Part shown: positions 41,650 to 49,195 of the stretch, piece by piece | How the letters are laid out: each line of letters starts with the position of its first letter | Numbering within the stretch: the stretch's first letter is position 1 | IMG/VR virus record: IMGVR_UViG_3300042908_001045 | Span: 22,306-86,305 of that record | Reading direction: 5' to 3' (one strand) | DNA length: 64,000 nucleotides | Origin: a virus | Translations under genes and position numbers: made by a program | The notes under the pieces: model-generated | What the model was told of the DNA's origin: nothing | Database searches by the model: none | What the model saw: the letters and a program-made list of their open reading frames with translations, nothing else

Positions 41650-42353
41650 TTCCAAATTTAATGACATTAAACCCTGATGCTTTTATAGAATTATATGAAG
41701 TGTATAAATACGATTTAAATGACAAAAATAAAGAAGAAGGAGACCCATCTATTAAAACAATTAGAATTTGTAATGTTGGCATCGATGAAGACAGTCCGTG
41801 GGTAAATTTCGAAGGAGATAAATATTATGCTATTGGCTGTCAAGGAGAAGGATTTGACTTAATTGGACAAGGAGCTATCCCAACTCCAAGTTTAACTGTA
41901 TCAAACGTTGGTGGTATATTGACTGCTTGGCTAAAGCAAAGTAGACAACCTGGTTACAGGCTAGAAGGAACTTTAGTTAAAAGACATGTGACCCAAAAAC
42001 GGTTTTTAGATGGACAAATTGATGCAGGCGCTGGAGTAAAAGAGTTGCCTGTACAAACTTACGTAATTGAACAATTAACAGAAGAAAACTACAATAACGC
42101 CAAGTTCAGATTAGGGTCTCCTTTTGATGTTGAGGGAATCACTTTGCCAGCTAGAGTAATGGTGCGTAAATGTACTTGGATATATCGCAGTTCTGAATGT
42201 GGATACGCAGGCAGTGCTAAATACACAATAACTAACCAGCCTACTAATGACAGTAATGCTGACATTTGTGCAAAAACTTTAGCAGCTTGTAAATTAAGAT
42301 TTCCAGGACAACCTTTACCGTACGGTGGGTTTCCTGGATTAAATACTTACTAA
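41646..42353 (+). CDS. gpL-like tail tip protein (Fe-S cluster type)
   Basis: A 235-aa protein. The C-terminal domain has CTWIYRSSECGYAGS and ICAKTLAACKLRFPG, four cysteines in the arrangement (C-x8-C...C-x6-C) that holds the iron-sulfur cluster of lambda gpL. The N-terminal domain (MTLNPDAFIELYEVYKYDLN, YAIGCQGEGFDLIG) is the usual beta domain of the family. It is translated from ATGA overlap with the gpM-like gene. It converges on and overlaps the RHH gene by 4 bp. Confidence 0.9.
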   Translation: MIPNLMTLNPDAFIELYEVYKYDLNDKNKEEGDPSIKTIRICNVGIDEDSPWVNFEGDKYYAIGCQGEGFDLIGQGAIPTPSLTVSNVGGILTAWLKQSRQPGYRLEGTLVKRHVTQKRFLDGQIDAGAGVKELPVQTYVIEQLTEENYNNAKFRLGSPFDVEGITLPARVMVRKCTWIYRSSECGYAGSAKYTITNQPTNDSNADICAKTLAACKLRFPGQPLPYGGFPGLNTY

Positions 42354-42544
42354 CTCTCTAAGTTTTGCTTTTTACGAATTAAATTAGAGTAAATTTCTAT
42401 CCTATTTAAAAGTTCTAATTCTTTGGATAATCCATCTCTAATTAATCTGTTGGCAATAGAACTAACAGACTCACCAGACTGCTCAGACATAATTCTTAAT
42501 ACAGCTAAAACGTCTTTGGGTACCGAAACTGAAAATTGTTGCAT
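42350..42544 (-). CDS. ribbon-helix-helix regulator
   Basis: About 64 aa from ATG 42544 (MQQFSVSVPKDVLAVLRIMSE); an in-frame ATG at 42583 would add 13 residues. FSVSVPKDVL is the DNA-contacting strand and GESVSSIANRLIRDGLSKEL the two helices of CopG/Arc-type repressors. It is divergent from the HTH gene at 42614 and likely controls this intergenic region and the operon to the right. Confidence 0.75.
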   Translation of the reverse strand: MQQFSVSVPKDVLAVLRIMSEQSGESVSSIANRLIRDGLSKELELLNRIEIYSNLIRKKQNLES

Positions 42545-42613
42545 ATTTTTAGATAAAGTGTAATTACTGTAAGCATACAGCATATATAATCTAAATAAAA
42601 AGGAGATGCAACA

Positions 42614-42898
42614 GTGTCTATATTTGCTACCAAGAAGTTTTTACCATTGCCTGAGGTTGAGCCTGAAAGAGAAATGTGTCCTTTAGATTTTCAGGAGAAG
42701 TGGGGATTAACAATAAATGAGATGTCTTATGTATTGGGAGTTTCACCTCATACATATAAACACTGGAGAGCGAGAAAAGGGACAAAATCTCATAATGAGA
42801 TTCCTACAAGCCAGAAATTGCACTGTAAGGCATTAGATCAGCTTTGGAGTATAAGTGGTATGCCTAACGTTAGAGTGCTTGCTAAAAAGTATCTTTAA
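42614..42898 (+). CDS. small HTH protein
   Basis: A 94-aa protein starting at GTG 42614, chosen because AAGGAGA lies 7 bases upstream. LTINEMSYVLGVSPHTYKHW is a helix-turn-helix of the kind found in cyanobacterial phage/plasmid regulators. It opens the plus-strand accessory operon. Its stop is inside a short AAGTATCT/AGATACTT hairpin. Confidence 0.65.
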   Translation: MSIFATKKFLPLPEVEPEREMCPLDFQEKWGLTINEMSYVLGVSPHTYKHWRARKGTKSHNEIPTSQKLHCKALDQLWSISGMPNVRVLAKKYL

Positions 42899-42942
42899 GA
42901 TACTTATTTTGCATCTTGTTTGTACTTGTGCTTCTTTATAGT

Positions 42943-43005
42943 GGTTGTTATTCTTTATCTATTCCGAGTTAATTCCGGAATCAATCTAGAAATAGGATAA
43001 CAACC
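42943..43005 (+). promoter_or_regulatory. nested hairpin / dyad upstream of the FtsK operon
   Basis: Outer 9-bp stem GGTTGTTAT (42943-42951) / ATAACAACC (42997-43005) encloses the palindrome ATTCCGGAAT (42972-42981). The structure overlaps the AGGA ribosome binding site of the 43009 gene. A related TTAATTCCRGAAT element lies at 47011-47024. Confidence 0.5.
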
Positions 43006-43008
43006 ATT

Positions 43009-43392
43009 ATGACAGAGGTGCTATGCACAACATTAAAGAGACGGTATAGAACAAAAAAGTACAGACCAGTTGACATATTATTAGGTGATTTATCAAGAGA
43101 AGAAGTTGCGAAACAATTGCATATGACTTCTCGTACACTTCAAGAATTGCTGAGATTAGCAGCTCAACATATAGAAGGCTTTGATAAATATCTAAATGAC
43201 GAATGTCGGCTAAATGGTCACCCTATTAAATATCAACATGAACTTGATTTAATAGCAGAAATTTACCGGCTAAGGAGCAGATATAAAGGAGTTAAGGATG
43301 GCTCTTTAATGCTTAAAGAAGACCTAATTAATTTAAACGAAAAGTACAAGCAACAAATTAAGGAACAAGAAGATGAACAAAATCAGGATTAG
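43009..43392 (+). CDS. HTH-containing protein, first gene of the FtsK operon
   Basis: A 127-aa basic protein. LSREEVAKQLHMTSRTLQEL is a likely HTH; the second half is a long charged helix (LNLNEKYKQQIKEQEDEQ-like). It overlaps the next gene by 20 bp. It may be a DNA-binding partner of the translocase or a regulator. No family recognised. Confidence 0.6.
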   Translation: MTEVLCTTLKRRYRTKKYRPVDILLGDLSREEVAKQLHMTSRTLQELLRLAAQHIEGFDKYLNDECRLNGHPIKYQHELDLIAEIYRLRSRYKGVKDGSLMLKEDLINLNEKYKQQIKEQEDEQNQD

Positions 43393-43966
43393 AGATGTAG
43401 CAGATCGTTGTGGATGGACACCGAAAGAGTTGTTCATCAGGCTGAATAAAGAACCAGGAATTAACGTCAAAACAATTAATGACGAGTTTCCTGAGTTAGA
43501 AGAAAAATCGCAGTTATGGTTAGATATTCAAGCTGCAATTAAGCTAGATAACGATACGTTTGAAGAGCCTATTGCAGCTATGCCAGAAGGCGCGATAACA
43601 GAAGCGGAAATGGTAGAGACAACACTAGTTAAGTCTCAGACTATCCAACAAGTATTACAAGCAGCGACAGAAGACACGGGCAGGCAACATGCTCAAATAG
43701 CTGGTGCTATTGGAGGAACACGTAATGCCTTGGCGTATATTGAGTCTACCCAAGCTGCTTATCAAAAGATTATCGAGTCTCATCTAGATGCTCAATTTGC
43801 TGTGACTAGTGACCTATTAGAAAGTGCAAAAAAAGAGCATTTGAATCTTTTAGATAATTGTCAAGAAAGACTCAAAAATGTGTATGAGTTAAGGCAAAAG
43901 CTAGAGCAGAAAAGAAAAGAGATGGCTCAAATATGCAACACAATTACCAACACCAAATTGAGTTAA
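43373..43966 (+). CDS. coiled-coil protein of the FtsK operon
   Basis: A 197-aa protein. The N-terminus (IRIRDVADRCGWTPKELFIR) looks like an HTH or IF2-N-like helix bundle; the remainder is helical, with QHAQIAGAIGGTRNALAYIE and a final coiled coil (LDNCQERLKNVYELRQKLEQ). No membrane segment. Overlaps the next gene by 34 bp. Confidence 0.6.
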   Translation: MNKIRIRDVADRCGWTPKELFIRLNKEPGINVKTINDEFPELEEKSQLWLDIQAAIKLDNDTFEEPIAAMPEGAITEAEMVETTLVKSQTIQQVLQAATEDTGRQHAQIAGAIGGTRNALAYIESTQAAYQKIIESHLDAQFAVTSDLLESAKKEHLNLLDNCQERLKNVYELRQKLEQKRKEMAQICNTITNTKLS

Positions 43967-44271
43967 GAAATATTGACTTAGTTTGTTTACAGCAGTATGT
44001 CGAGTTGGTTTATTTAGAGCAGCTGCACCTTGCGGTTGAGCTAGGACAATTGCAAATGTTTAATTACATTATTCAGAAAAGAAAGGAGTTCATTAAAGCC
44101 ATGTTAGATGCAGCGTTAAGTACTGTATTAAGCAGTGGATTTTTAGGAGCAGCTAGCTATATTGCTGTAGCTACAGCAATTGTTAATCCTGTTGCTTTGA
44201 CAGCCATTGGAGTTGCAGGAATTGCAGCTGGTGTTTACTTACAAATTAAACAAATTAAGGGAGCAAGATAA
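43933..44271 (+). CDS. membrane protein of the FtsK operon
   Basis: A 112-aa protein: a helical N-terminal half, then two hydrophobic segments (ALSTVLSSGFLGAASYIAVA and NPVALTAIGVAGIAAGVYL) with a short turn, so probably two membrane spans or a hairpin. The stop overlaps the next start as TAATG. Confidence 0.6.
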   Translation: MQHNYQHQIELRNIDLVCLQQYVELVYLEQLHLAVELGQLQMFNYIIQKRKEFIKAMLDAALSTVLSSGFLGAASYIAVATAIVNPVALTAIGVAGIAAGVYLQIKQIKGAR

Positions 44272-44507
44272 TGAGTCGGTACGGTAAGATTGAACGAAAA
44301 GAAGTAGAAGAAAGCTATGAAATTGATGGCTTAAAAACAAGAACAAGGATTACATATAAAGAGCCTGAAACTAGTCAATTTGCACAAAACGTAGCTGTAC
44401 TGGCTACATCTGCTGCAATTATATCAGCATCATTAACAGCTCCAATTGTGGCTGTAAAAATTGCAGACGCAGTTATATCATCTCACAATACTCAGTGTCA
44501 AAAATGA
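44271..44507 (+). CDS. small membrane protein of the FtsK operon
   Basis: A 78-aa protein with a charged N-terminal half and one hydrophobic stretch (FAQNVAVLATSAAIISASLT APIVAVKIADAVI, shown in two parts). It overlaps the next gene as ATGA. Function unknown. Confidence 0.55.
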   Translation: MSRYGKIERKEVEESYEIDGLKTRTRITYKEPETSQFAQNVAVLATSAAIISASLTAPIVAVKIADAVISSHNTQCQK

Positions 44508-44896
44508 ACTTTTTTTCAGTTTTTTTATCTGCTGCTAATGACAAAATGGAAGACTTCATATATGGGAATAAGTCTATATTTCCATATATCTATGAGGTTT
44601 CTGAAAGAGAATTAGAAGCCATGAGAAAAGATGTTTCTGAATCTCAGGCTAATGCAGCTAGAGCGATCCAATATCTCAAACTTGTTGGAGAGAAAGTAGA
44701 TGCGGTAAAAGCTGTGGCTGATGCAAACCAGCAACTAGAAATGAAGTTAATTAATACTTCAAAGTACATGGCAAACAAATTTGAAACAATGAAAATGCCA
44801 AGGAGAGAATACAGAAAATTAACGGCTAAAAAGAAACTCCATCCAAAGTATCTCATTGAAAGAAGTGCATCAGCAATTGTTAAAGAAATATTATAA
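44504..44896 (+). CDS. helical protein of the FtsK operon
   Basis: A ~130-aa protein from ATG 44504, chosen for its ATGA overlap with the upstream stop. A hydrophobic start (MNFFSVFLSAAND) is followed by a coiled coil (ERELEAMRKDVSESQANAAR, VGEKVDAVKAVADANQQLEM) and a basic C-terminus (REYRKLTAKKKLHPKYLIER). No family recognised. Confidence 0.55.
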   Translation: MNFFSVFLSAANDKMEDFIYGNKSIFPYIYEVSERELEAMRKDVSESQANAARAIQYLKLVGEKVDAVKAVADANQQLEMKLINTSKYMANKFETMKMPRREYRKLTAKKKLHPKYLIERSASAIVKEIL

Positions 44897-44905
44897 CGAG
44901 GAATT

Positions 44906-45157
44906 ATGAACGACGAAAAAAGCGATTTACAGCATCATGCTCATTGGATGTTTATTGCGAACCAAGCACTAGTAATTGTAGCTATTGGTGCTTTTACTGG
45001 ATATTTATCTAGATATTATCCACCAACAAGTCCGGTGGTAATGACATTGATTAGCTTTGCTTTAATTTGGGGTGCTTTATTTCCCGCAATTAGGAAAATG
45101 CTAATGCTAGTTGGATTGTTTTACGCATTAGGACTAGTAGTATCTCACTTAAACTAA
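44906..45157 (+). CDS. small membrane protein before FtsK
   Basis: An 83-aa protein with probably three membrane spans (ANQALVIVAIGAFTGYLS, VVMTLISFALIWGALFPAI, MLMLVGLFYALGLVV). A CGAGGAAT site precedes ATG. It ends one base before the translocase gene, so the two are likely to be co-expressed and to work together at the membrane. Confidence 0.65.
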   Translation: MNDEKSDLQHHAHWMFIANQALVIVAIGAFTGYLSRYYPPTSPVVMTLISFALIWGALFPAIRKMLMLVGLFYALGLVVSHLN

Positions 45158-45158
45158 T

Positions 45159-46964
45159 ATGGCATTAACACTTTTTAGGAAAAAACCACAACAACACAAG
45201 CAATTTGTGTTAAGCCCAAGCATTTTGTATCAGCTAATATTAGTTGGCTTTTTAACTGTTGCTCCAGCTGCAACTAGTTGGAGGCAACTGAAAGAAATCC
45301 GGCTTGGGTCTTCTGCAATAGCAGTTTTATATTCTATAGCTTTGTTGAGTAAAACACAAAGCCAAATTGATGAAGCTGATAGACTGACCATGGAAAAAGA
45401 GCATTATAGAACTGCTTATTATAATGCTTCTGGTAGAAAATATGAGGAATTAGAAGCGACGTTAATTCCAGTTGAACCATTGGCATTGCCAGAACAAAAA
45501 TCTCATCCACTAGAGCAAGCACTTTTCAATCTCGGTGTTGAAGCCAATGTTTTAGAGGAAGTTGACTCACCTAGCTTCACTAGAGTTAAAATAACACCTA
45601 GTAGTAAAGTGCCATTTAGTAAAGTAGCTGGATTAGGTGACACATTGCAGGTTAGCCAAGGATATGAGAATACTCCATTGATAACGCCTCAGAAAGGACA
45701 TATTGCTATTGATATTCCAAAATCAAGTCAAGAGCGTAAATTCTGCGAATATTCTGACTATTCTGGATATTTAAATAGCAATTCATTCACTGTTCCAATT
45801 GGAGTTAATATTGACAACAACTTAGTTGAAGTTGATTTATCATCTCCGGTTTCAGCACATTTGCTAGTAGCTGGAAGTACTGGAGGAGGAAAAAGCGAGT
45901 GGATGATAGCAGCCATTTGTAGCTTACTTACTAGGTTTAATTCAAGTGAAGTTCAACTATATTTAGTAGACCCTAAGTTAGTTGAATTTACCAAGTTTCA
46001 AGACTATCAACAAGTAACATTGATTGATAGAACTGAGATGGCTATTCAAACATTAAAAGTGTTGTGTAATACCATGCAAGAAAGATATGAACTATTCAGG
46101 AGAAGTCGGTATAAAGATTTGGCTGAATACAATAGATACCATTCAAAATTACCAAGAATAGTTATCTTTTTTGATGAATTTAGTGCTTTTGTTTGCGGAG
46201 AATCTAAAAACGAATTCAACGCAGCACTAGCAGAGATTGCACAGAGAGGTAGAAGTGCTGGATTACACTTAATCTTAGCTACACAACGCCCTGATGCAAA
46301 TGTAGTTACACCATTGATACGCAGCAACATTACTGCGAGAGTGGCGTTCAAGACTATTCAATCTCAGGACAGTAAAATTATTCTTGGAGCAGAGATTGGA
46401 GGTTTTGATTCTAGTAAATTACTAGGCAAAGGAGACTTGATTTTTACTAATGGAGGAAACGTTCAAAGACTGCAAGGATTGTATGTTAATGATTGCAATT
46501 TATTATTAGCAAATGTTGATACCAAAGTATTAACAAATGAGGCTTCACCATGGAGCAACGAGGGGCTTCACCCATATTCAAGAGAAGCTAGTGAGGAAGA
46601 TACAGGTGAAGCTATTAGTCCTTTAGCTGAAATGCCGTCAAATCAAGGTTTTATGCAACCAAGTTCCAAAATACTATCATTGGTGAAGCTAAAAATAGCA
46701 GAACTAAAGTCTGAGTCAGTTGATGCTACAGAGCCGTTATTTAATGAAATTTGGGGGTTAACGACAGAAGAGAAGCTAGTAGCACTCAGATATTTATTAA
46801 ACCAAAAAATAGGCAAAGAAAATGCAATTTCTATTCTATGGAATCGCAGTTCAGGAGGTAAACATCATTCCAGATATCAAGATTGTTCTAATACTTATGA
46901 AGCCATGATTACTGCTTTAAAACAACAAGGATTTTCTAATGAAAATTGTTGGGGATTTAATTAA
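45159..46964 (+). CDS. FtsK/SpoIIIE/TraB-type DNA translocase
   Basis: A 601-aa protein. The N-terminus has one or two membrane segments (LYQLILVGFLTVAPAATSW, SSAIAVLYSIALL). The motor has Walker A VAGSTGGGKSEW near residue 240, the segment VDPKLVEFTKF, Walker B RIVIFFDEFSAF near 335, and the typical LILATQRPDANVVTPLIRSN motif. The C-terminal ~80 residues form a helical domain (ILWNRSSGGKHHSRYQDCSN) that could contact DNA. It pumps double-stranded DNA, and the many small membrane proteins in the same operon suggest a membrane-bound transfer or segregation machine rather than capsid packaging. Confidence 0.9.
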   Translation: MALTLFRKKPQQHKQFVLSPSILYQLILVGFLTVAPAATSWRQLKEIRLGSSAIAVLYSIALLSKTQSQIDEADRLTMEKEHYRTAYYNASGRKYEELEATLIPVEPLALPEQKSHPLEQALFNLGVEANVLEEVDSPSFTRVKITPSSKVPFSKVAGLGDTLQVSQGYENTPLITPQKGHIAIDIPKSSQERKFCEYSDYSGYLNSNSFTVPIGVNIDNNLVEVDLSSPVSAHLLVAGSTGGGKSEWMIAAICSLLTRFNSSEVQLYLVDPKLVEFTKFQDYQQVTLIDRTEMAIQTLKVLCNTMQERYELFRRSRYKDLAEYNRYHSKLPRIVIFFDEFSAFVCGESKNEFNAALAEIAQRGRSAGLHLILATQRPDANVVTPLIRSNITARVAFKTIQSQDSKIILGAEIGGFDSSKLLGKGDLIFTNGGNVQRLQGLYVNDCNLLLANVDTKVLTNEASPWSNEGLHPYSREASEEDTGEAISPLAEMPSNQGFMQPSSKILSLVKLKIAELKSESVDATEPLFNEIWGLTTEEKLVALRYLLNQKIGKENAISILWNRSSGGKHHSRYQDCSNTYEAMITALKQQGFSNENCWGFN

Positions 46965-47043
46965 TCCAGTGATAAAGCTATTTCTGCCGTATTTCCAAGG
47001 TAATTCGGTCTTAATTCCAGAATTATCTTGGAAAGTCCCGTAA
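46939..47043 (+). CDS. possible 34-aa hydrophobic peptide
   Basis: ATG 46939 overlaps the end of the translocase gene in the +1 frame and is preceded by AAGGA at good distance. The product MKIVGDLINPVIKLFLPYFQ... is hydrophobic with a short polar tail and ends at 47043. The hairpin at 46993-47033 is inside it, so the frame may instead be a by-product of that structure. Confidence 0.35.
   Translation: MKIVGDLINPVIKLFLPYFQGNSVLIPELSWKVP
46993..47033 (+). promoter_or_regulatory. 14-bp hairpin upstream of the 47071 gene
   Basis: TTCCAAGGTAATTC (46993-47006) pairs with GAATTATCTTGGAA (47020-47033) with one G-U pair; the loop includes TTAATTCC, so an overlapping AATTCCAGAATT dyad is possible at 47013-47024. 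Related in sequence to the element at 42961-42990. Confidence 0.5.
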
Positions 47044-47070
47044 ATATCAATTACGTATAAGGTAAAAATA

Positions 47071-47922
47071 ATGTATCAAGTGTTGAAAGTAAAACCATAT
47101 AAGCTGCCCAAAGAATACTCTAAATGGGAAGATTTTATTGATGAAATGAATTTTTTTTGTGATAAATCTAAAAAAACAAACTATGGTAAATTCTCAAATG
47201 AGATAAACCCAATAGTTAATAATTTATCTATGGAGAAAATTCAGTCTACTCCAGTTTACTGCATTAGAAAACAGCTTTTAGAGGAGATATCATTAACTGA
47301 CGTTTGTGATAAAAGCGGAGTTTTATCTGATTTAAAAGTTGCAATTCCAATGATTACTGTTTTTTTACCTAATGGCATGGTTGAGTCACCAACTAACGAA
47401 GTTCATGCTACTGTAAAATATGTAATTATTCAACATAAAGAAATAAATGATAAAACATACAAATCAGCAATTTACTGGACTGCAATGGATTCATACAGGC
47501 AATTCTCTATTGGAGCCAGGAAGATTAGACATGATGGAGGATACCTAAGAGACAATATTGTTGAAAACGTAGGAATTCAAGACAAAGAAGAGATTGAAAG
47601 GAAATTCTTTAAACTGCAAAACTTAATTTTACAATCATTAATGTTATTGCAGATTTACCCTGAGTTATCAGAAGAAATGGCATTTTGTGAGGCACACGAA
47701 AGCAAAGGATTTGCTAAAATTAATCATGAATCTTTGTATAGATTGCCACGATGGTTGGGAGTAAAGAAAATAAAACGTATTTATGAAAACTCTGGCAATC
47801 ATTCTGGAGTACCTAAATCTCCACATGTACGCAGTGGACATTGGAGATTGCAGCCCTGTGGCAAGCAAAACAAAGAACGTAAAACTATTTGGGTTCGCCC
47901 AGTGTGGATAAACTATGCTTAG
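47071..47922 (+). CDS. protein of unknown function with RSGHWR motif
   Basis: A 283-aa protein. The C-terminal region (PHVRSGHWRLQPCGKQNKER followed by KTIWVRPVWINYA) is a motif seen at the ends of various uncharacterised phage proteins, usually with the form H.RxGHWR...IW..P.W. The N-terminal 200 residues are mixed alpha/beta without known motifs. It overlaps dCTP deaminase by 8 bp. The function is unknown. Confidence 0.65.
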   Translation: MYQVLKVKPYKLPKEYSKWEDFIDEMNFFCDKSKKTNYGKFSNEINPIVNNLSMEKIQSTPVYCIRKQLLEEISLTDVCDKSGVLSDLKVAIPMITVFLPNGMVESPTNEVHATVKYVIIQHKEINDKTYKSAIYWTAMDSYRQFSIGARKIRHDGGYLRDNIVENVGIQDKEEIERKFFKLQNLILQSLMLLQIYPELSEEMAFCEAHESKGFAKINHESLYRLPRWLGVKKIKRIYENSGNHSGVPKSPHVRSGHWRLQPCGKQNKERKTIWVRPVWINYA

Positions 47923-48496
47923 AAACGATAAGTGGATTATTGAAAAGTCAAAGGAAGGGATGATTGTCCCTTTTGAAAAAACGTTAGTCCGTCATGTTGA
48001 TGAAAGACAGTCTATTAGCTATGGATTATCTTCTTACGGTTATGATATTAGCCTATCAGGAGAAGAGCTTTGCTTGTTTAAGCACGTGGTAGGGTCTATT
48101 GTTAATCCTAAACAGTTTCATAATCATGTTGTAGAAAATCTTTCGCTACAGTATGACGAATATGGATCCTTTTTTGTTTTACCACCCCATTCTTATGCAC
48201 TTGGTAAGACAGTCGAAAAATTTAATATGCCTCCAAATGTAATGGGCATTTGTGTCGGAAAAAGCACTTACGCTAGAGTAGGTATTATGGTAAATATCAC
48301 TCCATTAGAGCCAGGATGGAAAGGATATTTAACCCTGGAAATTGCTAATTTAGCAGATACAGACTGTCGTGTTTATGCTAACGAAGGAATTGCTCAATTG
48401 TTGTTTCTACAAGGCGATAATTGTCTAACTACTTATTCTGATAGACAAGGCAAATATCAAGAACAACCAGACGCGATTGTATATGCTAAAGTTTAG
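47915..48496 (+). CDS. dcd: dCTP deaminase
   Basis: A 193-aa protein of normal Dcd length. YGLSSYGYDISLSGEEL and the MGICVGKSTYARVGIMVNIT segment (catalytic region with the Ser/Arg loop), then PLEPGWKGYLTLEIAN and EGIAQLLFLQGD are highly typical of dCTP deaminase/dUTPase-family trimers. It turns dCTP into dUTP (some homologues go on to dUMP), feeding thymidylate synthesis and keeping dUTP low. It converges on the next gene with a 4-bp overlap. Confidence 0.9.
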   Translation: MLRNDKWIIEKSKEGMIVPFEKTLVRHVDERQSISYGLSSYGYDISLSGEELCLFKHVVGSIVNPKQFHNHVVENLSLQYDEYGSFFVLPPHSYALGKTVEKFNMPPNVMGICVGKSTYARVGIMVNITPLEPGWKGYLTLEIANLADTDCRVYANEGIAQLLFLQGDNCLTTYSDRQGKYQEQPDAIVYAKV

Positions 48497-49167
48497 CTGT
48501 TAACTAACGTAGCAATTTCCTCTGAGATTGCCAACACTTTTTGCAAATTAACAGGACAGCCAATATAGCAACGGGTTTTTTCTAATAAGAGAAAGCCCGT
48601 ATATTTTTCATTAATTAAATACAAAAAATATGATTTAGTAAATCGTTTTTTCATCCAATTCTTGTATATTTTACCTTTTTGGTAATCATCATAATAAACA
48701 TATTTTTGCTTACCTTCAACCATGTAATTTATCTCTGTGCTAACAATTGAGTAAATATGTTTAGTCTCTTTAGATTGAAGTCTGTTTACTGCACAATGCT
48801 CAAACCAGGCACAAAAAGAAGTGGCGTAAATACGATCATTTTTTTTCCTAACCTGCTCTAACAAAAACAATGTAGTACGATTAAAGCCTAGTTTAGTCAA
48901 GTCTCTTAATAATTCTCTAATAGATTCTTCTTCTTGTGGTGTAAATTCAGGAGTGTTAGAAGCCTGATGAGATAGGTCTTCAAATTTATTAATTAACAAC
49001 TTGATTTGGCTTTTAAAATGCAAAAACAACCAGGCAGCCATAGCAGAAATTATTACCGGAGCAGCACTTATTATTAGCTCTGTCGTTATATCGACGACTA
49101 TCTTGTAATACGTATTGGTTGATTGCTGTTGTTGTGTTTCAGCCAAATACTTTTGCATAAAAATCAT
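48493..49167 (-). CDS. single-span membrane protein of unknown function
   Basis: A 224-aa protein with a Gln/Thr-rich N-terminus, one hydrophobic segment near residues 30-52 (TELIISAAPVIISAMAAWLF) and a cytosolic helical/mixed domain (EESIRELLRDLTKLGFNRTT, YVYYDDYQKGKIYKNW). ATG 49167 has AGAG upstream; an ATG at 49158 is a second option. It follows the tape measure gene on the same strand with a 28-bp gap, where lysis or tail genes are often found, but it has no holin or enzyme signature. Confidence 0.55.
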   Translation of the reverse strand: MIFMQKYLAETQQQQSTNTYYKIVVDITTELIISAAPVIISAMAAWLFLHFKSQIKLLINKFEDLSHQASNTPEFTPQEEESIRELLRDLTKLGFNRTTLFLLEQVRKKNDRIYATSFCAWFEHCAVNRLQSKETKHIYSIVSTEINYMVEGKQKYVYYDDYQKGKIYKNWMKKRFTKSYFLYLINEKYTGFLLLEKTRCYIGCPVNLQKVLAISEEIATLVNS

Positions 49168-49195
49168 TAACTCTATTTAAATAATTGACATTTTA

